From JBFELO01 sp041552055 (GTDB lineage Bacteria > Acidobacteriota > Thermoanaerobaculia > Thermoanaerobaculales > Sulfomarinibacteraceae): a stretch of 32,219 bases of DNA. The notes beneath the pieces are model-generated. The model was not told where the DNA came from and ran no database searches. It was given only the letters and a program-made list of their open reading frames with translations. Of the stretch, positions 8,071 to 18,562 are shown one piece after another. Within the stretch, counting starts at the first letter, position 1; each line of letters opens with the position of its first letter. Location: NCBI GenBank assembly GCA_041552055.1, contig JBFELO010000046.1, forward strand, positions 1-32,219, written 5' to 3'. Made by a program: the position numbers and the translations under genes.

Positions 8071-10068
8071 CTAATCCCCCCAGGATGACGCCCCGAAGAC
8101 CGATCCGTTCTCAAAAGCGATGGTCGGGGCGATGCCGGTGACGTCGGTGAACGTCCCGTCGATGGTCGTGATGCTGGTGCACGCCCTGAACGTCTGCGGA
8201 CCGTCGTTGGGCACGCCGGTAAGAACCAGATCGTCGACGTAGCAGGTCATGGATGTCGGGCTTGTGGCTCCGGCGGAGACGAGCGCGTCCACGATGCCGA
8301 AGCCGGAGTCGCGGTCCGGTCCGGGCGCCTCGATGTCGAGCGCACCGGCCGCGAACACCGCCCGCATCCCCTGCGGGGTCAGGTTGGCGTTTTCCAGCAC
8401 CAGGGCCGCGATTGCCGCGGCGTGTGGAGCAGCCGCCGAAGTCCCGAAGAACGGGTTGAAGCCCGGGGTGGCGGTCGACACGCCGTCGGCGGCGGTGATG
8501 TCTGGTTTGAACCGTACCAGCCCGCCCGTAGAGGAGAAGTCGCCCGGAGTGATCGGCGTTCCGTCGGCCCGGTAGAATACACGACGCGGGCCGTCCGAGC
8601 TGAACATCTCCACCGGATTGGTCGGTCCCCCGGTGAACGGGCCCCCGGATGAGTTGAACCAGTCGGTGGCGGCGACACCGAAGGCGTGGGTCGCTGCCGC
8701 GTGGCCGCTGGTCTGACCTGCGGTCGCCATCGCGAGCCGACCACGTTGGGTGTTGACATGGAGGTACCTGCCATCTCCCGTGAACCGGACCACGGCCAGC
8801 GTGTTGCCGGTGTCGTTGAACGGACCCGAGTCGATGAACTCGAACGGATCGTCATCGCCGTCCTGGGTGGTTGCCCCGACGGCGAAGATCGTGGTGCCTG
8901 TCGCGTCCAGGAGTACCAGATCATAGTCGTTGCCCGAGCCGCCGAGCGGATCCGACCACTGGAGGGTGAACAGGAACGGCGAATCTTGGGTGATCGTATC
9001 GAGGCTGGCACCGCCCCCGAAATCGTGCGTGTCAAACCCGGTCAGCGGTCCGGGAGGCACGGCTGGGGCGAAGTCACCCTCCCAGACCCCCGATGTGCCG
9101 TCGTTCAGGTTGCCCGAGTTGCCGGCAGAGGAAAAGTAGAGCACGCCGGCGGCGCTCACCTGGTCTGCCGCCGCGGCGATGATGCCGTCCTGGAAGACCC
9201 CCTCGGCGAAGTAGAAGACGTCGTCGACGATGACGTCGCAGCCGGCGGCCGCGAGGTCGAGGATGTTCTGCGCGAACCCGGCCTGGCCGCCGAACGCGGT
9301 GGCGAAGTAGAGGTTGGTCCCGGGTGCCAGGTCGTAGACGATCTCGAGCATCGCCGTGCCCTCGCTACCGGAGCCCGCCTGGCCGGGCAGCACGTTCACC
9401 ACGGGCGGCAGGTCGCCGGAGCTCTGCAGGCTCGCCAGGGAGTCGACGCCGTCGGACAGCACGCCCACGACGACCCCGGTGCCGTCGACGCTCTCGGTCG
9501 CGCGGGCGAGGTCGGCGCGGTGGGCCACGTCTCCCTCGGAAGTGTTGATCTTGTTGAGCATCATCGTGTCGGCCGGCCGGATCGAGCGGACCGCTTCCTC
9601 GGCCGCCAACGTCTCGAGCTCGACCAGCGGCATGCGTGCCCGTATCGAGTCGTACTGCGGGTAGGAGCTCTCGACCGTGCCGCCGAGCTGCTCGATTCTG
9701 AGCAGCAGGTCGTCGCCGACGGCGGCGCGGATGTCGACCTGGACCGTGCCGTCGCGCGCCACGTCGAGGCTCGTCCGGAGGTTGGGAAGGGCGCTGAACA
9801 GCGCGTCGCCGCGGTGCCTCTTCGCCTCCAGGATCAGCTGTGAGGACAGCTTGCGCTGGGCCGGGCTCCAGGACGCCTTTTCCTCGAGCAGCGTCTGGAT
9901 CTGTCGCATTCCGGATTCGGTGATCACGGGCTGCTGGGCGACTGCAGTCGCCGAGCCGAGCGCTGCCGCAACCAGAACCGTGGCGATTCTCCAAACCACG
10001 GACCCCGACAACCTGTCGGTGGGGTTTCGATGAAGCACGGGAAGCAAGGTGCGGAAATGTTTCGTCAT
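8071..10068 (-). CDS. Secreted sedolisin/S53-like serine peptidase of the subtilase clan, 665 aa
   Basis: ATG 10068 is chosen because GGGAGGA lies about 8 nt upstream; the open frame extends higher but without signal features. A signal segment at about residues 23-45 (VLVAAALGSATAVAQ) predicts export. A prodomain-like region precedes the catalytic domain at about 195-625. Landmarks are Asp206 in VVVGVLSDGVDS, Glu236 in SGSEGTAMLEIVYDLAPG where classical subtilases have the catalytic His, the acidic pair Asp282-Asp283 in CDVIVDDVFYF, SSAGNSGN at 313-320, and Ser544 in FFGTSAAAPHAAA. Glu in place of His, with an extra Asp, is the Ser-Glu-Asp arrangement of sedolisin-like peptidases. An insert at about 330-450 resembles a beta-rich domain. 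Its neighbour upstream is another secreted peptidase. Whether it is active cannot be told from sequence alone. Confidence 0.88.
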   Translation of the reverse strand: MTKHFRTLLPVLHRNPTDRLSGSVVWRIATVLVAAALGSATAVAQQPVITESGMRQIQTLLEEKASWSPAQRKLSSQLILEAKRHRGDALFSALPNLRTSLDVARDGTVQVDIRAAVGDDLLLRIEQLGGTVESSYPQYDSIRARMPLVELETLAAEEAVRSIRPADTMMLNKINTSEGDVAHRADLARATESVDGTGVVVGVLSDGVDSLASLQSSGDLPPVVNVLPGQAGSGSEGTAMLEIVYDLAPGTNLYFATAFGGQAGFAQNILDLAAAGCDVIVDDVFYFAEGVFQDGIIAAAADQVSAAGVLYFSSAGNSGNLNDGTSGVWEGDFAPAVPPGPLTGFDTHDFGGGASLDTITQDSPFLFTLQWSDPLGGSGNDYDLVLLDATGTTIFAVGATTQDGDDDPFEFIDSGPFNDTGNTLAVVRFTGDGRYLHVNTQRGRLAMATAGQTSGHAAATHAFGVAATDWFNSSGGPFTGGPTNPVEMFSSDGPRRVFYRADGTPITPGDFSSTGGLVRFKPDITAADGVSTATPGFNPFFGTSAAAPHAAAIAALVLENANLTPQGMRAVFAAGALDIEAPGPDRDSGFGIVDALVSAGATSPTSMTCYVDDLVLTGVPNDGPQTFRACTSITTIDGTFTDVTGIAPTIAFENGSVFGASSWGD

Positions 10069-10258
10069 GCGAATTTCCTCCCAGAGACTGTCGTGGAGTC
10101 GCTCCCCGTGTGTGCATCCCGCGACCACGCGCGAGCGCGTGCGGTGCGTCGCCCGTTGATCGCGCGACGTCGCCAAAGGGGACCATATTCGAATGGGTCT
10201 GGGTACTTGCGTGTTTCGCAACCGAGGCGTTCGCAGTTGCCGTCCGAACGAGGTTTCA

Positions 10259-10277
10259 TGTCAAGAGAGTGTATCTC
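10259..10277 (-). promoter_or_regulatory. Inverted-repeat box and possible -35 upstream of the sedolisin-like gene
   Basis: On the minus strand GAGATACACTCTC (complement of 10265-10277) is followed directly by TTGACA (10259-10264), a perfect -35 hexamer. No convincing -10 lies 16-18 nt further on, so the promoter call is weak. The box matches the pattern GAGATANANTCTC seen upstream of the kinase operon and the FAD oxidoreductase. The whole gap 10069-10508 (440 bp) otherwise holds only the hairpin at 10404-10429. Confidence 0.35.
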
Positions 10278-10403
10278 ATTACTATCAAGGTGTCCACGTC
10301 CGGTTGCGTGTTCTGCCCCGGGTTCGGTGGAATCATGCGGCCGCATGTTGCGCGCCGAGGCGTCGGCGCGAGGATCCGTCTCGTCGCGTCCGCAGAAACG
10401 GCA

Positions 10404-10429
10404 GGACGGGAGGACTCTTCCTCCCGTCC
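10404..10429 (-). terminator. Strong hairpin after the metalloprotease gene
   Basis: GGACGGGAGGA (10404-10414) and TCCTCCCGTCC (10419-10429) form a perfect 11-bp stem with a 4-nt loop, about 80 nt beyond the metalloprotease stop codon. On the minus strand it is followed by TGCCGTTTC, only a weak T-run. The position and strength suit a transcription terminator for the metalloprotease transcript. Confidence 0.7.
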
Positions 10430-10508
10430 CGGACTCAGTTGCAGTTGCGTACGCCTCGGAGTCGGATGCGTGCTGTGTGACGATCCGGTCGAGGCGTCGC
10501 GTGGAGAG

Positions 10509-12404
10509 TTACGGTTTGTTGCGTTGGTAGTCGACGTGATCGACGAACTTGTCGCTCACGGCCTTGGCCTTGTAGTCTGCCTGCCAGGCCTGCGGTTCCA
10601 CCTTCACGTTGATCTCGTCCGCAGCCGACAGGACATCTCCGTACGCCATCTTGGCGTGAAAGACCGCCCCGGCGTAGTCCATCGCCGCATATGCGGCCAG
10701 AGCCATCGCCGCGTGGCTGTCCGCCGATTCGAGAAGACCACTCACTCTCCCTGCCCGCGGGCTGAGATAGATGTCCGCCAGGATCATGTTCGCCTGGTTG
10801 ATGTAGATCGAGGTCAGGTAGCGGTTCATGTTGTCGCGGTCGAACTGGCTGAAGTCCCAGTTGAGGTCGATATAGCTCATGACCGAGTTGGTTTCGTCAC
10901 CGGACCATACGAAGTAGTACGGCCCACCGGGACCGAAGTCGACGTCCGATTCGAAGTCGTAGCCGTCGTGGGGATGGGACAGGCCGAGGTGGTGGCCGGT
11001 CTCGTGGATGGTGGTGGTGGAGAAGCCATACCCCAGATCACGAATGAACGGGGCATCCCACGCGAACACGAAGCTCTGCGTTCCGTCCGCCCAGTTGTCA
11101 TCGGCAAAGCCGAGGCAGCAGGTGAAGAGCTCGTCGGTGGTGTTGAACGCGAACAGCGGCAGCTCGTAATCAGCATCCCCCTCGAGGAACTGCACGAGAT
11201 GGTCGTCGTGATACAGGAAGATGTCGGCGAAGGCGATGCCGAACAGGCGGTTGCCGAAGCACGACAGGTCCCAGTAGAAGCACAGGTAGACATCCTCGAA
11301 GCGTGATTCAAACTCCAGGCTGTTGAGCTCGAGGCTGAACTGGTTGTTCGGCTGCAGCTCGCCAAGCTCCGTCGTGATCAGCGCCGGATCGAACCACGCG
11401 GTGCCGTCGTCGGCCGGGTCGATCTGGTACACGTTGACGTCCAGCTGGATCTCGGTGGGGATCTCCGGCGGCGAGATGGCCGGCTTGTACAAAGGGGACG
11501 TAGTGAACAGGAGGTCGATAGCCACGTAGCGCGTCACCTTGCCGAGGTCTCCCGAGAGGTCGTCGAACGGGCGGTACCCGCTCAAGTTGCCGTACTCCCA
11601 CACCGGAGGCATGCGGTAGCCATAGTTGTCGTCGACGTTCCAGTTGTCTGTCCAGCCTTCGGGTCCGGCGGAGAGGTCGTAGAACCAGATGCGGTGAAGG
11701 CTCCCCAGGCCGCTCTCCTCGTCATCGGGGGTAGTGCCGCCCCAGGCGATGAGCTTGCGCGAGTCCCTTTCGAGACCGAAGTTGTAGCCGGTGTCCGGGT
11801 CGGGTTCATCGGTCTTGGTGTAGACGTGGTACTTGAAGTCGCCACGGTCAAACCAGTTGACGAGGAACACCGTGTACTGGGACGTGTCGACCCCGAGCAT
11901 CGCACCCGCGTTGTCGGCCAGCCACTGCTCGACCGACGGCGCGTCGATCCAGTAGTTCTCCGTCACATCGAGCGAGCGCGCCGCCTGGCTGTTGTACCAG
12001 ACCTGGTAGAGGGTCAGTGGCTTGGAAGTTTTGATGCTGTCCAGGTAGCCGAAGAACGCGTCCTCGAACGCCGCGTCGGCGTACACGAGGTTGTAGTCGT
12101 AGTTGAAGGTGAGCCCGAGGAACTCATTGCCCTTGTAGTCGGACGGGAAGCGGTTGATCGGCCGGTAGGTGGTCGGCAGCTCGGCGAGAAACGCGGCCAG
12201 GTCGATGTCCCTGTCGCCGACGCCCGCCTCGTAACCTAGAAACACCACGTTGATGGTCAGATTCTGTTCGATGTCGCGGAATGCGCCGGGCTCCAGGGTG
12301 GTCAGATCGGGTGGAGCCGGGTTGGCGGCCTGCACGGCGGCAGGGGAGAGCACGATCATGACTCCACACAACACGCTCGCGAATAACACGGTTGTTCTGT
12401 TCAT
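10509..12404 (-). CDS. Secreted zinc metalloprotease with HExxHxxGxxH motif, 631 aa
   Basis: ATG 12404 opens with MNRTTVLFASVLCGVMIVLSPAAVQA, a clean signal peptide. About 440 residues of unrecognised sequence, rich in Asp, Tyr and Trp, precede the catalytic motif HETGHHLGLSH at 467-477, giving zinc ligands His467, His471 and His477 and catalytic Glu468, the metzincin pattern. Met509 in NSVMSYIDLNWDF is in the right place for the Met-turn. Four Cys in the middle (CFYWDLSC and TCC) could form disulfides. A helical tail at about 560-631 follows. The large N-terminal region is not one I can assign, so the protein does not fit a named peptidase family with confidence. A good sigma-70-like promoter lies about 104 nt upstream and a strong hairpin follows, so it is probably monocistronic. 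Confidence 0.85.
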   Translation of the reverse strand: MNRTTVLFASVLCGVMIVLSPAAVQAANPAPPDLTTLEPGAFRDIEQNLTINVVFLGYEAGVGDRDIDLAAFLAELPTTYRPINRFPSDYKGNEFLGLTFNYDYNLVYADAAFEDAFFGYLDSIKTSKPLTLYQVWYNSQAARSLDVTENYWIDAPSVEQWLADNAGAMLGVDTSQYTVFLVNWFDRGDFKYHVYTKTDEPDPDTGYNFGLERDSRKLIAWGGTTPDDEESGLGSLHRIWFYDLSAGPEGWTDNWNVDDNYGYRMPPVWEYGNLSGYRPFDDLSGDLGKVTRYVAIDLLFTTSPLYKPAISPPEIPTEIQLDVNVYQIDPADDGTAWFDPALITTELGELQPNNQFSLELNSLEFESRFEDVYLCFYWDLSCFGNRLFGIAFADIFLYHDDHLVQFLEGDADYELPLFAFNTTDELFTCCLGFADDNWADGTQSFVFAWDAPFIRDLGYGFSTTTIHETGHHLGLSHPHDGYDFESDVDFGPGGPYYFVWSGDETNSVMSYIDLNWDFSQFDRDNMNRYLTSIYINQANMILADIYLSPRAGRVSGLLESADSHAAMALAAYAAMDYAGAVFHAKMAYGDVLSAADEINVKVEPQAWQADYKAKAVSDKFVDHVDYQRNKP

Positions 12405-12507
12405 CCTTCAACCGTCCTTTGGGTCGGACGGCGTCGTCGCGTCGTCCATGTCGCAGCGTGGGACGGGGCGGCCCCCCACGACTGCACGCGTTTCACTCGA
12501 TGGTGTG

Positions 12508-12536
12508 ACTCTAGATCGCGTCTCGATATTAGTCAA
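12508..12536 (-). promoter_or_regulatory. Sigma-70-like promoter of the metalloprotease gene
   Basis: On the minus strand TTGACT (12531-12536) and TAGAGT (12508-12513) are separated by exactly 17 nt, with the -10 about 104 nt upstream of the start codon. The -35 matches 5/6 and the -10 4/6. Just upstream of the -35 is AGATACCAGGTCTC, similar to the AGATAC...TCTC stretch before the TTGACA upstream of the neighbouring peptidase gene. Confidence 0.5.
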
Positions 12537-12584
12537 GAGACCTGGTATCTATTTACCGAGCCGGCTTCTGACGACCGCTGAGCC

Positions 12585-12602
12585 AGGTGACCATGGTCAC
12601 CT
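12585..12602. promoter_or_regulatory. Perfect 18-bp palindrome, possible operator
   Basis: AGGTGACCATGGTCACCT is its own reverse complement over 18 bp. It lies between the end of the kinase operon (stop 12673) and the metalloprotease promoter. With no loop it is a poor terminator hairpin but a good shape for a dimeric DNA-binding protein. About 50 nt separate it from the -35 at 12531-12536. Confidence 0.4.
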
Positions 12603-12672
12603 CGCGTTCGGCCGCGGTCGGTGGGGTCACTCGCGCGGCCCGCACACGCCGCAGGTTGCGCGCGAGAGAGAC

Positions 12673-13059
12673 TCAGGTGTGGTCTGGCACGGCCGGGATG
12701 TGCCTGACGGTGCGGATCCGGGTCGTGCGGAGTCCGTCCTCGAACTCCAGGAAGAGGCCGGGAGCAGCGACATGCTCGGTGAGCAGTGCACTCCCACCTG
12801 CGGTGCAGCCGCGGACCTCTGTCCGACTCTCTCCGAGGCCCTGAAGCTCATACCAGCCACCGCTCACGATGAACGAGCCGTCGGCACACGAGGTGAGGGA
12901 GTACACCGAGTTCTTGGTCGAGACGATGACCCGGTCGCCCGGTGTCAGGTCAGCGCGGAGTACTCCGCCGACATTCTCGGCGGCCTGCGCGAGTCGGTCG
13001 ATCGGCATTCCTTTTCGACGCTTCTCGATCTTGTGGATGCCGCTCGTGGGATCAGTCAT
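12673..13059 (-). CDS. Conserved-looking hypothetical protein, 128 aa, last gene of the kinase operon
   Basis: I cannot assign a function. Its ATG at 13059 lies inside the end of the preceding kinase gene (8-bp overlap, ATGACTGA), so translation is probably coupled. The protein is small, without signal peptide or membrane helix. A basic N-terminus (KIEKRRKG) is followed by a beta-rich part: DLTPGDRVIVSTKNSVYSL, a Gly/Ser turn around SGGWYELQG, then a Cys-containing motif RGCTAGGSAL, and a final block VAAPGLFLEFEDGLRTTRIRTVR. The repeated strand pattern and the GCTxGGSA motif look like a conserved small beta-barrel-type domain. Its position at the end of five kinase genes makes a substrate, adaptor or output role conceivable; this is inference only. 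Confidence 0.75.
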   Translation of the reverse strand: MTDPTSGIHKIEKRRKGMPIDRLAQAAENVGGVLRADLTPGDRVIVSTKNSVYSLTSCADGSFIVSGGWYELQGLGESRTEVRGCTAGGSALLTEHVAAPGLFLEFEDGLRTTRIRTVRHIPAVPDHT

Positions 13060-15783
13060 CTCGCGCCAGCCTCTGCGGCCAGTTTACGACAAGATGCAGG
13101 GTGTTTGCGGCGGTCGCCACACCCGGCGGCGTGACAACGAATCGATCGAAGACCGGGCTGGGCGCGAAACCAGGGTTCGGTGGGCGAGGCGGGTCGATGC
13201 GGAACAGTTGCTGGGCCCTGCCCGCACGGAACGCATCGCCTTCGATCGACACCGGAGCCGCGATGAGCATCCCATCGAGATCCGAGAATACGAGCTCCGC
13301 GCCGTCCGATCTCCAGTACGGGTACATCCCGCCGGACTCCGAGACCTGCCACCGGCGACCCGGTCCGGGGAACGGAGTCACGTAGATCTCCTGTCGGCCC
13401 GACTCGTCCGAATGGTAGGCCAGCCACCTTCCGTCGGGCGAGATGATTCCCCGGCTCTCCTGAGCCGGTGTCTGGAGGAACGGGCTCGCTTCAGAGGTAT
13501 CGATATCAAACACCCAGATATCGAGACCGGCGCCGCCCGTGTACTGGTCGAAGACGATGTGCCGTCCGTCGGGAGAAACGCTGGTCGGCAGCATCGATTC
13601 GGGCGAGGAGAAGAGAAGCTCGTCGCCACCGGATCCCGCCACCGACTTCCGGTAGAGGTCGTGCGGTCCCGAGCGGTTGGAGGCGAAGATCACGTAATCT
13701 TCATCGGAGGTCCAGACCGCATCGATGTCTTCTGCGGGGTCCATGGTGAATCGGGTCCACAGATCGCGCTCCAGGTCACAGATCCACACGTCCTCGCTGT
13801 CCTCCGAGGATTCCGAACGTCCCACGACGAGGCGGTCGCCGTTGGGTGAGACCGCGCCCAAGCCAAACCTCGCAGGCTCTCCAAACGTGCCGAGCAGGGC
13901 GCCGCTCTGGTCGCGCCATTCGAGAGCCATCGGTGCCTCCGGAACCCCGGTCTGATAGGTCAGGAGCCCGTTCCTCGAGGCGGAGAAGACCGAGACCGCC
14001 GCCCCCGGGAGAACCATCACATCCTCAGCGAGGGCGATCGGGACTCCGCCGACCCTGAGGGTGGAGGGATCAATCATCTGCGCCATCAGGGTCCCTTCGC
14101 GGACCGACAAGATGTGCCCAGATACCAGTTCCGCCTGGGTTTCGGACTTCATCACCTCGCGCGGCTCGTCGCCGTCCAGGCTACCCATCATCACGACGTT
14201 TTCATCGCTTCTGGCACCCCGCGCCAGGAACAGGAATCGGCGACCGTCAGGAAGGAAACGTGGATGGCGGTGGGAGTTGTGGCGGTCGCTGTCGAGGGAG
14301 GTGACGGCGGTGGAAGTGCCCCCGGCGTCCATCACAGCGTGGATCGGAGATCCATGACCAGGTGCGAAGATGATGATTCCGTCTTCGTTCCATGAACCGC
14401 CCTTGCCGTTGATCGCATCACAGACCGTTCTCGGTGCGCCACCTCTCGCATCGATGATCTTCAACTTGCCGTCACTCTGGGTGAAGAACCCGATGCGCTG
14501 TGAGTCGGGGCTCCAGAACGGGTACCGGGCGCTGCCGGTGTCGCGCAGCATCCCGGCCGATCCGGTCGTCAGGTCGTATACCCAGAGGCGGGTCGCGCGG
14601 TCCTCGCCGCGGGCGGAGTACACGATCATTGAACCGTCTGGGGACAGCGTCGGTGGACCCGGGGAGAGCGACCGGACGTCAAATGCTCCGCCGAGCGGAG
14701 GCGGAACGGTCGCCTCGATGATGCGCGGATCAGAGTTTCGGTCTGGCAGCAGCGCAAAAGCGGCGGCGACGAGAGCGAGGACGCCGGCGATGGCCCACGG
14801 GAGCGCGACCGGAAGTCTATGTGGACGGGTGGGCGGAACGCCCTCGTCGGATGTCGTGCGCAGACGAGCGTCAGCTGGTTGTTCGAGGATATCCTGCAGC
14901 TCCACGCGGGCGTCCCCCATGGCCTGCAAACGCTGGGTCGGGCTCTTGCGCAGACAACGGCGCACGAGGCCAACGAGGGGCTCAGGCGCGTCTGGTGGTA
15001 GGGCGGAGAGGTCCGGCTCTGCCCGCAGCACCGCGGCCAAAACGTCTGACACGGTTTCGCCCACGAACAGCCGCCTTCCCATGAGCATCTCCCACAGCAC
15101 GACACCGAAGGCCCAGACGTCGGCCCTTCGGTCCACGGTCTTGCCGCGTGCCTGTTCGGGGCTCATGTAGGCGGCGGTACCCAGGATCACGCCGGCTGCG
15201 GTGGCTCGTGCGGTGAGAGTGGGGGACTCGTCCGCGCGGCTGGCGTCATCGTCGGGCTGAGGCGCCTTTGCGAGACCGAAGTCGAGGACCTTGACGGTTC
15301 CGTCATCGGTGACCTTGATGTTCGCCGGCTTGAGGTCGCGGTGGACGATACCTTGCTCGTGGGCCGCCTCGAGCGCTTCGGCGATCTGAAGCGCGATCGG
15401 GATCGCCTCCTCGACGGGGACCGGTCCGCGGGCGATGACGCTGTCGAGCCCCTCGCCCTCGACGAGTTCCATGACGAGGAAGTGAAGTGGAGGGCGTGAG
15501 GGCGTGAGGGCTTGTGGGCTTGTATCTGAGTCTGTCGGTCGGTCGGGTGGTACGGCGTGTTCCAGTCCGTACAACGTGGCGATGTTGGGATGGTTCAGTG
15601 ACGCGAGGACCTGCGCTTCGCGCTCGAAACGGGAGTGGCGGTCGGGATCGTCGGCGAAATCGTCGGGCAGCACCTTGAGTGCGACCTCGCGTCCAAGCTT
15701 CGTGTCCTGTGCCCGCCACACCTCACCCATCCCGCCGGCGCCGAGCGCGGCGGTGACCCGATAGTGGGCGAGAGTCTGGCCGA

Positions 15784-15787
<4 letters not shown>
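13052..15787 (-). CDS. Transmembrane Ser/Thr kinase with beta-propeller sensor, 911 aa (kinase 1)
   Basis: This is an RD-type bacterial Ser/Thr kinase of the PknB/Hanks class. The Gly loop is GAGGMG (16-21), ATP lysine Lys38 in VALK, helix-C Glu57, catalytic HRD at 149-151 with DLKPAN, DFG at 169-171, and SPE at 209-211, so all catalytic residues are present. A single membrane helix at about 327-347 (VALPWAIAGVLALVAAAFALL) is followed by an extracytoplasmic beta-propeller at about 355-905. Its PD40/TolB repeats are recognisable as LSPDGSMIVYSA, WSPDSQRIGFF, FLPDGRRFLFLA, VSPDGRHIVFDQ and ISPDGRWLAYHS. The gene starts at ATG 15787, overlapping the previous kinase stop by 4 bp (ATGA). A loop before the hinge (residues about 77-102) is expanded and encoded by an octamer repeat array. 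Confidence 0.95.
15490..15521. repeat. Four tandem 8-bp units inside kinase 1
   Basis: On the plus strand the units read GAGGGCGT, GAGGGCGT, GAGGGCTT, GTGGGCTT. They encode, on the minus strand, the Pro/Ser/Thr-rich stretch between the HPNIATLYGLE strand and the LHFLVMELVEGE hinge of the kinase domain. The unit length is not a multiple of three, so gain or loss of one or two units would shift the reading frame early in the kinase. Confidence 0.85.
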
Positions 15788-18555
<2,768 letters not shown>

Positions 18556-18562
18556 CGCTTCT

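Noticed and set aside
7960..8088. Continuation of the TIGR04076-like frame as a real gene end
   Set aside because: The sequence after RRIE is unrelated and low-complexity and runs into the end of the opposite-strand peptidase gene.
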